A stretch of 8,144 bases of DNA. Origin: Nitrosopumilales archaeon. Lineage in GTDB: Archaea > Thermoproteota > Nitrososphaeria > Nitrososphaerales > Nitrosopumilaceae. A program made the translations under genes and the position numbers. The notes beneath the pieces are model-generated. The model saw nothing but the letters and a program-made list of their open reading frames with translations. It made no database searches and was not told where the DNA came from. The stretch is taken from the NCBI GenBank assembly GCA_016838795.1, contig JAEHKQ010000287.1, forward strand, positions 1-8,144. Direction: 5' to 3'. Every line of letters begins with the position of its first letter. Position 1 is the first letter of the stretch. This document shows, one piece after another, positions 1 through 4,847 of this stretch.

Positions 1-306
1 GAATTAAACAGTACACTAGAAGACCAAGGCCTTGAAGTTGATATAAGATACATAATGTTGGTTTCAGATTTGATGTGTTCTAAAGGCTATATGCAACAAA
101 TTGGACGACATGGTATTGCAGGATCAAAAGACAGCATATTGTCAAGAGCTGCCTTTGAAATAACAGTTCCGACGATTGCTAAAGCTGCTGTAAGCGGGGA
201 AGTAGAACAGCTTAGGGGAGTAACCGAAAATGTTATTGTTGGGAGTCAAATTCCAATTGGAAGTGGAACTGTTGATCTTTACATGCAGGTCTCCAAAAAG
301 AAATAA
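1..306 (+). CDS. rpoA2: DNA-directed RNA polymerase subunit A'' (C-terminal part)
   Basis: This is the last 101 codons of the archaeal RNA polymerase A'' subunit, the C-terminal half of what is one beta'-like chain in bacteria and RPB1 in eukaryotes; the 5' part lies outside the window. The frame is open from base 1 to the TAA at 304-306. Diagnostic segments are IGRHGIAGSKDSILSRAAFE and the following GEVEQLRGVTENVIVGSQIP with IGSGTVDLYM at the end, which match the conserved jaw/C-terminal segment of A''. The protein is part of the core transcription enzyme. In many archaea rpl30e follows directly; here a TPR gene lies between. T-runs just after the stop (307-310 and 322-326) could end the transcript. 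The internal ATG at 55 is not a real start, because the conserved reading continues upstream of it to the window edge. Confidence 0.97.
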   Translation, partial: ELNSTLEDQGLEVDIRYIMLVSDLMCSKGYMQQIGRHGIAGSKDSILSRAAFEITVPTIAKAAVSGEVEQLRGVTENVIVGSQIPIGSGTVDLYMQVSKKK

Positions 307-327
307 TTTTCACCGTCCTCCTTTTTC
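307..327 (+). terminator. T-rich probable terminator after rpoA2
   Basis: Directly after the rpoA2 stop lie TTTT (307-310) and CCTCCTTTTTC (316-326). Archaeal transcription commonly ends at such T-runs without a hairpin. The next gene has its own promoter-like box about 25 nt further on, which fits a transcript boundary here. Inferred from sequence only. Confidence 0.45.
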
Positions 328-349
328 AAAAGTATCATTTCTACGTGAT

Positions 350-358
350 TATTAAATA
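350..358 (+). promoter_or_regulatory. TATA-like box of the TPR gene
   Basis: TATTAAATA is centred about 28 nt upstream of the ATG at 382, the spacing expected for a leaderless archaeal transcript. No Shine-Dalgarno sequence precedes the ATG. This supports 382 as the true start and separate transcription from rpoA2. Confidence 0.6.
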
Positions 359-381
359 CAAAATGCAAAATCAATCGTTTA

Positions 382-1551
382 ATGGGCACAAAGATCGTCT
401 TAGTTCTACCAATTGTGTTACTCGGTATTTCAATTCCTTTGGTATTTGGTGAGAATTTTGTTGGCGAACTTAATTCTGAGGTAATTACTTTAGAGTCGGC
501 GAAATCGGTTTATACGGATAATGATGTAATTTACATTTCTGGTTTAGTTTCTTCAGTAGATACCCCTTCCGTTCTAATAGGAATTCATGATCCATTTGGA
601 ATGCCAACTGGATTCTATTTCGGAAACATCGATTCTAATAATGAATTTTCGATAAGTTTTTTGGCAAAAGCTGGAATTAATTTCAAAATTGAAGGCAAAT
701 ATGATGCTACTGCATATTACAGTGATTCAAAAAAAATAGTCTATTTTGATTTCGTTGAATCTCTAGATAATGAAATATTTGAAACTGAAACAATTGAAGA
801 ACCCATTCCAACTGAAACAATTGAAGATAATCTAATTATCATTAAAGAATCACAAATTAAAGCCGATATCCAAGATGATGTGTTACAAGAAACTAAAATC
901 AAGAACGATATCAATGATAAAAAAAATAATGTCGTGGTACGAGTTTCCACAAACAATTTATCAGTTGAAGATATCAAGCTTGGAAAATTACTAAATCAGA
1001 TTGCTTTAAACTGTGATCAAAACGAATACACGGACACAATCTCTTACTATGATGGGATGGGCCCTGCTCTAATCCGACTTTGCAAATATTCAGAAGCTAT
1101 ATTTTATTTTGATGAAGATATTAAAAATACTCCAAATGATGTTGAAATTCTAACAAATAAAGGAACTGCCTTATCAAAACTTGGACATTTTGAAGAAGCA
1201 ATTCTATATTATGATTCTGCATTAGGGATTGATTCATCATATGTTCCAGCTCTTAACAATAAAGGTAATGCATTATCACAATTAGGTAAATTTGAAGAGG
1301 CTATTGATGTTTACAACTTGGGCATGAAGTTGAATTCAGAGAATAAAATACTAAAAGAAAATTTTGAAAAATCAATGATAAAAATTCCTTTACAACAATA
1401 TCATGAAGAAACATCTGAAAACACAAATCACCAAATTGATAAAAACAATAATGATAACTTTAAAATTAAAAATAACAATTCAATTCCAAATCTTTTTGAA
1501 AAAATAGGAAGTATTTTTTCTTCAATTGGAAGTATTTTTGGCTTTAATTAG
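382..1551 (+). CDS. Secreted or lipid-side TPR-repeat protein with N-terminal beta-sandwich-like domain
   Basis: This is a 389-residue protein of unknown specific role. Residues 1-23 form a signal peptide or anchor (MGTKIVLVLPIVLLGISIPL followed by VFG). Residues about 30-125 (EVITLESAKSVYTDNDVIYI onward) resemble the Ig-like 'tension' domains common in secreted thaumarchaeal proteins. An acidic linker rich in ETIEEPIP-type segments covers about 130-180. Tetratricopeptide repeats follow: one degenerate copy at about 220-250, then two good copies at 251-284 (LTNKGTALSKLGHFEEAILY) and 285-318 (LNNKGNALSQLGKFEEAIDV). The tail (340-389) is Asn/Lys-rich and ends in a Phe/Ile/Ser-rich amphipathic stretch, IGSIFSSIGSIFGFN. 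TPRs usually mediate protein-protein contact, so a role outside the membrane as a scaffold is inferred. The gene sits between rpoA2 and rpl30e but has its own promoter-like box and looks leaderless, so it may be a passenger in the operon. Confidence 0.85.
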   Translation: MGTKIVLVLPIVLLGISIPLVFGENFVGELNSEVITLESAKSVYTDNDVIYISGLVSSVDTPSVLIGIHDPFGMPTGFYFGNIDSNNEFSISFLAKAGINFKIEGKYDATAYYSDSKKIVYFDFVESLDNEIFETETIEEPIPTETIEDNLIIIKESQIKADIQDDVLQETKIKNDINDKKNNVVVRVSTNNLSVEDIKLGKLLNQIALNCDQNEYTDTISYYDGMGPALIRLCKYSEAIFYFDEDIKNTPNDVEILTNKGTALSKLGHFEEAILYYDSALGIDSSYVPALNNKGNALSQLGKFEEAIDVYNLGMKLNSENKILKENFEKSMIKIPLQQYHEETSENTNHQIDKNNNDNFKIKNNNSIPNLFEKIGSIFSSIGSIFGFN

Positions 1552-1586
1552 TAGATTTTGCAAGTCAAATTTTGATTGTCGGGGAA

Positions 1587-1594
1587 ATTTATAC
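1587..1594 (+). promoter_or_regulatory. TATA-like box ahead of rpl30e
   Basis: AATTTATA in the 107-nt gap between the TPR gene and rpl30e would place a transcript start near 1615-1620 and give a leader of roughly 40 nt that carries the Shine-Dalgarno-like site at 1651. It is the best promoter candidate in this gap and probably drives the L30e-NusA-S12-S7 genes. Inferred by eye. Confidence 0.4.
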
Positions 1595-1650
1595 ACAAGA
1601 ATTTACACATCAATAAAGCTAATAAGGGCCTCAATTACGAACGACTATAC

Positions 1651-1655
1651 GGTGA
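1651..1655 (+). promoter_or_regulatory. Ribosome binding site of rpl30e
   Basis: GGTGA ends 3 nt upstream of the ATG at 1659 and can pair with the 3' end of 16S rRNA. It supports 1659 as the start and indicates leadered translation, unlike the leaderless neighbours. Confidence 0.5.
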
Positions 1656-1658
1656 ATA

Positions 1659-1970
1659 ATGAGTAAATTACTTGAAAAAGCACTAAAAGACGCAATTAAG
1701 GGAAACAAATGTACTGTAGGCTCTAGGCAAGTTTTAACTTCACTAAAAAATTCAAAATTAGTTGTTCTTTCAAAGTCAGTTCGACAAAACATTTCTGAAA
1801 AAATTCAGTCAGATGCAAAAAAAGCAAAAATTCCTATCATACAGTTCAGTGATACTTCAATGTCTTTAGGAAAACTTTGTGGTTTGCAATTTAGAGTATC
1901 TACAATTTCATTCAATTCACTCAATGATTCAAACATCAAATCTATTATGAATGAAGCAGAAAAGAAATAA
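1659..1970 (+). CDS. rpl30e: 50S ribosomal protein L30e
   Basis: The 103-residue product is the normal length for archaeal L30e, a member of the L7Ae/L30e/S12e RNA-binding fold that recognises kink-turns in the large ribosomal subunit. Family features seen are the N-terminal LEKALKDAIKGNKCTVGSRQ segment, the strand LKNSKLVVLSKS, the helix KIQSDAKKAKIPIIQF and the later SMSLGKLCGLQFRVSTISF, which matches the conserved 'ELG..CGKPF.V..I.I' region. Its place upstream of nusA and rps12 is the classic archaeal arrangement. The start is fixed by a Shine-Dalgarno-like GGTGA and by homology from the first residues. Confident from sequence plus context. Confidence 0.93.
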   Translation: MSKLLEKALKDAIKGNKCTVGSRQVLTSLKNSKLVVLSKSVRQNISEKIQSDAKKAKIPIIQFSDTSMSLGKLCGLQFRVSTISFNSLNDSNIKSIMNEAEKK

Positions 1971-2007
1971 TGATGTTAAAAACTTTACCGATTAAACACT
2001 ATAATGA

Positions 2008-2018
2008 AAGTTTAAATG
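2008..2018 (+). promoter_or_regulatory. Possible internal promoter before nusA
   Basis: The 82-nt gap between rpl30e and nusA contains AAGTTTAAATG, a weak TATA-like element placed so that a transcript would start near 2040, just before the AAAAGGA site at 2041-2047 and the ATG at 2053. Another AT-rich candidate (ACTATAATG) lies at 1998-2006. This is weak, but the gap is long for a ribosomal operon. Confidence 0.3.
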
Positions 2019-2040
2019 AGACTGTCAGATCTTCGAGTTA

Positions 2041-2047
2041 AAAAGGA
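2041..2047 (+). promoter_or_regulatory. Ribosome binding site of nusA
   Basis: AAAAGGA ends 5 nt before the ATG at 2053. It decides the start codon together with the homology of the N-terminal region. Confidence 0.45.
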
Positions 2048-2052
2048 TAAAC

Positions 2053-2517
2053 ATGACACAAGAAATTAAACTAACAACTGATCAAATGCGATTGTTGTCA
2101 TTATTTCAAAATGTCACAGGCGCAACAGCACGTGATTGTGTAGAAGACGAAAAACAAAATAGAATTATTTTTGTGGTAAATTCTGGAAAAATGGGTTTAG
2201 CAATAGGTAAAGGCGGCTCACATATTAAATCTCTCCAAAACATTATCAAGAAAAATGTTGAACTTGTTGAATTTCATGAAGATCCAGCAACTTTTTTGAA
2301 AAATATGTTAAATTCAAAACTTGTTTCTGAAGTTAAATTAAATAAAAGAGACGATGGTTCATTACAAGCTATAGTTATTGTTGATCCAGAAAAGAAAGGG
2401 ATTGTAGTTGGCAGAGAAGGCCGTAACGCAGAAAAAGCAAGACTCCTCGCAAAAAGGTATTTTAACATTTCACGCGTTTTAATCAATAGTCCTGAAAGAA
2501 CTACATTTGAATTGTAA
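2053..2517 (+). CDS. nusA: NusA-like transcription factor, two KH domains
   Basis: This is a 154-residue archaeal NusA. It is about a third the length of bacterial NusA because archaeal forms lack the N-terminal polymerase-binding and S1 domains and retain the two KH domains. KH1 carries the GxxG loop as GKGG at residues 52-55, inside KMGLAIGKGGSHIKSLQ; KH2 carries GREG at 120-123, inside KGIVVGREGRNAEKARLLAK. Both loops are intact, so single-stranded RNA binding is expected. It is known in archaea from this conserved position between rpl30e and rps12, and is thought to take part in transcription elongation/termination or rRNA synthesis. The stop (2515-2517) lies 4 nt before the rps12 ATG, so the two are co-transcribed. 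A predicted reverse-strand frame across this gene is only a shadow. Confidence 0.95.
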   Translation: MTQEIKLTTDQMRLLSLFQNVTGATARDCVEDEKQNRIIFVVNSGKMGLAIGKGGSHIKSLQNIIKKNVELVEFHEDPATFLKNMLNSKLVSEVKLNKRDDGSLQAIVIVDPEKKGIVVGREGRNAEKARLLAKRYFNISRVLINSPERTTFEL

Positions 2518-2521
2518 CATC

Positions 2522-2959
2522 ATGGCAAAATCCCCTCTTGGTTTATTCGCAGGACGAGTTTTAAAAGCAAAAAGAAAACGCTTACGTTGGTCCATCTCAA
2601 CCTACAAGAGGAGAACCTTGAGATTAGATAGAAAATCAAATCCATTTGCAGGGGCTCCTCAAGCAAGGGGAATTGTTTTAGAGAAAGTTGGAATTGAGGC
2701 AAAGCAGCCAAACTCTGCGGTAAGAAAATGTGTCAGAGTTCAATTAATTAAAAATGGAAAAACAGTAACAGCGTTCTTACCAAGAGACGGTGCGATGAAT
2801 TTCATTGATGAACATGACGAAGTACATATCGAAGGAATGGGCGCTACTCAAGGTGGAGCTATGGGAGATATCCCCGGTGTTAGATTCAAAGTGTTCAAGG
2901 TTAATGATACCTCTCTTCACGAACTAGTCATAGGAAAAAAGGAAAAGCCAAGGAGATAA
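2522..2959 (+). CDS. rps12: 30S ribosomal protein S12 (S23e/uS12)
   Basis: The 145-residue protein is the archaeal/eukaryotic type of the decoding-centre protein uS12. The universal loop KQPNSAVRK is at residues 61-69, preceded by PQARGIVLEKVGIEA, and the second decoding loop FLPRDGAMNFIDEHDEV is at 85-101. The N-terminus (MAKSPLGLFAGRVLKAKRKR) is Lys/Arg rich as in the family. I take ATG 2522 as the start rather than the in-frame TTG at 2507, because MAKSPLG is the family N-terminus and 2507 would overlap the end of nusA. In eukaryotes the proline of the PNSA loop is hydroxylated; whether that happens here is unknown. The second loop has PRDG where many archaea, as I recall, have PGDG; this is a minor variation. 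Confidence 0.97.
   Translation: MAKSPLGLFAGRVLKAKRKRLRWSISTYKRRTLRLDRKSNPFAGAPQARGIVLEKVGIEAKQPNSAVRKCVRVQLIKNGKTVTAFLPRDGAMNFIDEHDEVHIEGMGATQGGAMGDIPGVRFKVFKVNDTSLHELVIGKKEKPRR
2950..2957 (+). promoter_or_regulatory. Strong ribosome binding site of rps7
   Basis: AAGGAGAT lies at the 3' end of rps12 and stops 6 nt before the rps7 ATG at 2964. It is the clearest Shine-Dalgarno sequence in the window and suggests translation of S7 coupled to S12. Confidence 0.75.
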
Positions 2960-2963
2960 CTCG

Positions 2964-3563
2964 ATGGCTCAAACTCAAAATCTTTTGTTATTTAGAAAAT
3001 GGGATTTATCAAATATTGAGATTCAAGACCCTGGGCTGAAGACTGCCATCTCACTCAGAAAAATGATTCTCCCTTTAACATATGGCAGGTCTGCCCTCAA
3101 GCGTTTTAACAAAGCAGAAGCAAATATCGTAGAACGCCTTTCGAACAAACTTATGCACTTTGGAAAAAAATATGCAAAAAATACTGGTAGAATGGGTGGG
3201 AAAAAAATCCGTGTTTTAAATATAATTAAAGCTGCTTTTGAAATAATTCATCTAAAAACCGAAAAAAACCCAGTTGAAATCTTAGTTAGAGCGGTTGAAA
3301 ACTCTGCACCAAATGAAGATACTACAAGAATAGTTTATGGCGGTACCGTTTATCATGTTTCAGTTGACGTATCTCCTCTACGTCGTGTTGATTTAGCTTT
3401 GCGCTTTATTACAGATTGTGTCAAGGAAGCAACCTTTTCAAATCCTAAAGCCATTGAAGAGCATCTCGCGGAACAACTAATCATGGCAGCTGAAAATAAC
3501 CAAGATGCTCCATCTATAAAAAAGAAACACGAACTAGAAAGAATAGCTCAAGCATCTCGATAA
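2964..3563 (+). CDS. rps7: 30S ribosomal protein S7 (S5e/uS7)
   Basis: The 199-residue protein is of archaeal uS7 length and nucleates assembly of the 30S head and contacts the E-site tRNA. Recognisable segments are IEIQDPGLKTAISLRKMILP near the N-terminus, KYAKNTGRMGGKKIRVLNII at about 69-88, KNPVEILVRAVENSAPNEDT at 101-120, and GGTVYHVSVDVSPLRRVDLA at 126-145, which corresponds to the conserved beta-hairpin and following helix. The C-terminus (HELERIAQASR) is basic as in archaeal S7. It lies 4 nt after rps12 with a strong ribosome binding site. In many archaea EF-1alpha and S10 follow; here the cluster ends and a tRNA gene faces it on the other strand, only 7 nt away. Confidence 0.97.
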   Translation: MAQTQNLLLFRKWDLSNIEIQDPGLKTAISLRKMILPLTYGRSALKRFNKAEANIVERLSNKLMHFGKKYAKNTGRMGGKKIRVLNIIKAAFEIIHLKTEKNPVEILVRAVENSAPNEDTTRIVYGGTVYHVSVDVSPLRRVDLALRFITDCVKEATFSNPKAIEEHLAEQLIMAAENNQDAPSIKKKHELERIAQASR

Positions 3564-3570
3564 AATATAG
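3561..3570 (-). terminator. T-rich end of the tRNA-Gln transcript
   Basis: On the minus strand the tRNA is followed by CTATATTTTA, a short T-rich stretch of the kind that ends archaeal transcripts. It overlaps the rps7 stop codon, so the two convergent transcripts share this sequence. Confidence 0.4.
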
Positions 3571-3605
3571 TAGCCCGAGGCAGATTCGAACTGCCGTCCC
3601 CGCGT

Positions 3606-3620
3606 ATCCTCTCGTTAGAT
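3606..3620 (-). other. tRNA-Gln intron at canonical position 37/38
   Basis: Fifteen bases between the anticodon loop base G37 (3621) and A38 (3605). The loop bases CTCT (3626-3623) can pair with AGAG in the intron (3612-3609), leaving G-G-A and a short G-A-T-A stretch as bulges, a slightly relaxed bulge-helix-bulge motif of the kind cut by archaeal tRNA endonuclease. Its removal gives a 7-nt anticodon loop. Confidence 0.75.
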
Positions 3621-3636
3621 CCAGAGCGCGGAATCC

Positions 3637-3652
3637 TTAACCTAGAAATTAT
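3637..3652 (-). other. Probable non-canonical tRNA-Gln intron in the D-loop
   Basis: The D-arm contains 16 bases more than a tRNA allows. Taking out these bases leaves GTCT-AGCGGCCAA-GGAT, a normal archaeal D-arm with the usual GG pair. The ends are uncertain by up to 4 nt, because any 16-nt window from 3656-3641 to 3652-3637 gives a proper D-loop length. A clean bulge-helix-bulge was not found by eye. TAGTCTAG (3667-3660) can pair with CTAGGTTA (3645-3638), which may form the precursor fold instead. Confidence 0.6.
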
Positions 3653-3696
3653 TTGGCCGCTAGACTATCGGGCTACTGGATCAAGTTTTACAATTT

Positions 3697-3708
3697 TAGA
3701 ATATAATC
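3697..3708 (-). promoter_or_regulatory. TATA box of tRNA-Gln
   Basis: On the minus strand, GATTATATTCTA is centred about 28 nt upstream of tRNA base 1 (3674), the normal archaeal spacing. It overlaps the stop codon (3707-3709) of the upstream small gene. Confidence 0.7.
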
Positions 3709-4027
3709 ATTTCATCTGTATTTCATGAATTGCAGTGGCATAATCACAATCGGCTTTTAATCTCATATACGCAATGAGTCTGTAGTGTATGGAATAAAGA
3801 TCATTCTCTTTGTAAAGGAAACCTTTTTGTAAAAGTGACGCCAAGCCTCTCGATGTTGCAGCTTTAGACGCATTCTTTTTTTTGCAAACCTCGTCCCGTT
3901 TCTTTTGATATTGTTTTAGCGTAAAAGCAATATCATTGATTTCAAGAATTAGAGGCCACACTATCTCAGCCCAAACAAATCTACGGATTTCAGTAGCTGA
4001 TGCGTATTTTCCTTTTTCGCCCAACAT
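3707..4027 (-). CDS. Small basic protein, possible winged-helix DNA-binding protein
   Basis: I do not recognise this 106-residue protein by name. The first half (KYASATEIRRFVWAEIVWPL) looks helical; the middle (KKRDEVCKKKNASKAATSRG) is highly basic; it is followed by LASLLQKGFLYKENDLYSIH, which has the shape of a recognition helix plus wing ('..S..L..L...GFL....'). A winged-helix fold is therefore plausible but not proven. I chose ATG 4027 over the TTG at 4036, because GTTATAAC (4048-4055) is centred about 25 nt upstream of 4027 and fits a leaderless start. It is transcribed away from the YkgJ-like gene and toward tRNA-Gln, whose promoter overlaps its stop. A regulatory role for the divergent neighbour is a reasonable guess. 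Confidence 0.72.
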   Translation of the reverse strand: MLGEKGKYASATEIRRFVWAEIVWPLILEINDIAFTLKQYQKKRDEVCKKKNASKAATSRGLASLLQKGFLYKENDLYSIHYRLIAYMRLKADCDYATAIHEIQMK

Positions 4028-4047
4028 TAATAACAATCAAAAAAGTA

Positions 4048-4055
4048 GTTATAAC
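4048..4055. promoter_or_regulatory. Palindromic TATA-like element in a divergent promoter
   Basis: GTTATAAC is a perfect 8-bp palindrome in the 35-bp gap between two divergent genes. Its distance (about 25 nt) suits the leaderless minus-strand gene starting at 4027. It is too close (about 12 nt) to the plus-strand start at 4063, which may instead use ATTAATAAC at 4026-4034. Confidence 0.5.
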
Positions 4056-4062
4056 TTAATAG

Positions 4063-4764
4063 TTGTCTCAAAAAGAAATTGCTGAATCTCTTACTCTATT
4101 AGAAAAAAACTGGGATATTGATCCTGTTCTGAAAGACTTTGAACTCGGGAAAATCTCTGACGTTGCTGACTATCCAATTAAGGTAAAGAATGTGTTGTTT
4201 CACATTCCATTTTTACTAAAAGAGAAAAAATATATCCTTTGGAAGTGTTACTGGCCTGATTGCCACAACTGTTGTGACAGGCAAGGACGACTTCCACTGA
4301 CATCTGATGATTTGATTACAATTGGTGAAGGAATGAAATACCAAAAGACCTCTGATTTTATCAAAAATGAAACGTTGACTATTACATGGAGTGAAGCTGG
4401 ACCAACCGGTCAATCAACAACAATGACTACAATTAATCTGAAGAGAAAAAAAGACGAGACCCCAGAGGACGATGGAACTCACATATCCTGTAGATTTCTT
4501 GATGAGAAAGGTGACTGTTCAATTCATCCTAGCAGACCAGGAGTTTGTTACCTCTATCCCTTTTCCACTTGGCTTGAAAATGAGAAAGGAAATGCCCGTG
4601 TTCATGCTTCATTCCAATTCACTGGAGACTGTCCAGGATTTTATTTGGAAGATACCATTGATCCAATGAAAGAGGTTCTGGATGAGTATTCTGATATAGT
4701 ATATGATTACAACATGAAATCAAATCGAACTCTACGAGAAGGTTTTGGTTCTGTAAACTTTTAG
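4063..4764 (+). CDS. YkgJ-family cysteine-cluster protein (putative Zn/Fe-binding)
   Basis: The 233-residue protein carries the cysteine pattern of the YkgJ/UPF0153 family. The first cluster is KCYWPDCHNCCDRQGRLPLT (Cys 62, 67, 70, 71), where CxxCC followed by a Leu-Pro segment is typical. The second is CRFLDEKGDCSIHPSRPGVC (Cys 143, 152, 162) followed by YLYPF, the family's 'C.i...RP..C..yP' signature, and Cys 190 lies in GDCPGFY. These eight cysteines are predicted to bind zinc or an iron-sulfur centre; the cellular role of the family is not settled. The start is TTG at 4063: a TAG stop lies directly upstream in frame and no ATG occurs until residue 91, inside the domain. No membrane segment is seen. 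It ends 84 nt before the CFI-box gene, with a 30-bp repeat in between. Confidence 0.88.
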   Translation: MSQKEIAESLTLLEKNWDIDPVLKDFELGKISDVADYPIKVKNVLFHIPFLLKEKKYILWKCYWPDCHNCCDRQGRLPLTSDDLITIGEGMKYQKTSDFIKNETLTITWSEAGPTGQSTTMTTINLKRKKDETPEDDGTHISCRFLDEKGDCSIHPSRPGVCYLYPFSTWLENEKGNARVHASFQFTGDCPGFYLEDTIDPMKEVLDEYSDIVYDYNMKSNRTLREGFGSVNF

Positions 4765-4776
4765 TTAAATTAGATC

Positions 4777-4806
4777 TTAATCCTGAAAATTCTTAATTCT
4801 TAGTTT
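4777..4806 (+). repeat. 30-bp direct repeat R1, copy 1
   Basis: This is identical over 30 bp to 5687-5716. It begins TTAATCCTGAAAATTC and ends TTAATTCTTAGTTT. It lies between the YkgJ-like stop and the CFI-box start, ending 41 nt before ATG 4848. It contains a short tandem (TTCTTAA-TTCTTAG). It is possibly an upstream control element or an insertion scar. Confidence 0.9.
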
Positions 4807-4847
4807 GGTTAAAAAACCTAAAGCATAAGTTTGCTCTGAACTAAGTG

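Larger units (their letters stand above)
3571..3674 (-). tRNA. tRNA-Gln (anticodon CUG), with two apparent introns
   Basis: Read on the minus strand, a 7-bp acceptor stem AGCCCGA (3674-3668) pairs with TCGGGCT (3578-3572), with discriminator A at 3571. The T-arm is GGCAG-TTCGAAT-CTGCC (3595-3579). The anticodon stem is CCGCG (3631-3627) with CGCGG (3604-3600) and the loop after splicing is CTCTGGA, giving anticodon CUG. The variable loop is GGAC. The first pair is A1-U72, the known identity mark by which archaeal GatDE amidotransferase recognises tRNA-Gln, which supports Gln rather than Glu. The gene is 104 nt; removing 15 nt after position 37 and 16 nt from the D-loop leaves a regular 73-nt tRNA with D-stem GTCT/GGAT. 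No CCA is encoded. Fold and anticodon are read directly; the exact intron ends are inferred. Confidence 0.9.

Noticed and set aside
741..977. 78-codon minus-strand frame inside the TPR gene
   Set aside because: It is antisense to the low-complexity acidic linker, with no promoter or recognisable domain.
3571..3674. Assignment as tRNA-Glu(CUC)
   Set aside because: CTC in the loop is preceded by G rather than the required U33; the loop CTCTGGA puts CUG at 34-36, and A1-U72 is the archaeal tRNA-Gln mark.
4472..4669. 65-codon plus-strand frame inside the YkgJ-like gene
   Set aside because: It is an out-of-frame shadow; the cysteine motif is only in the main frame.
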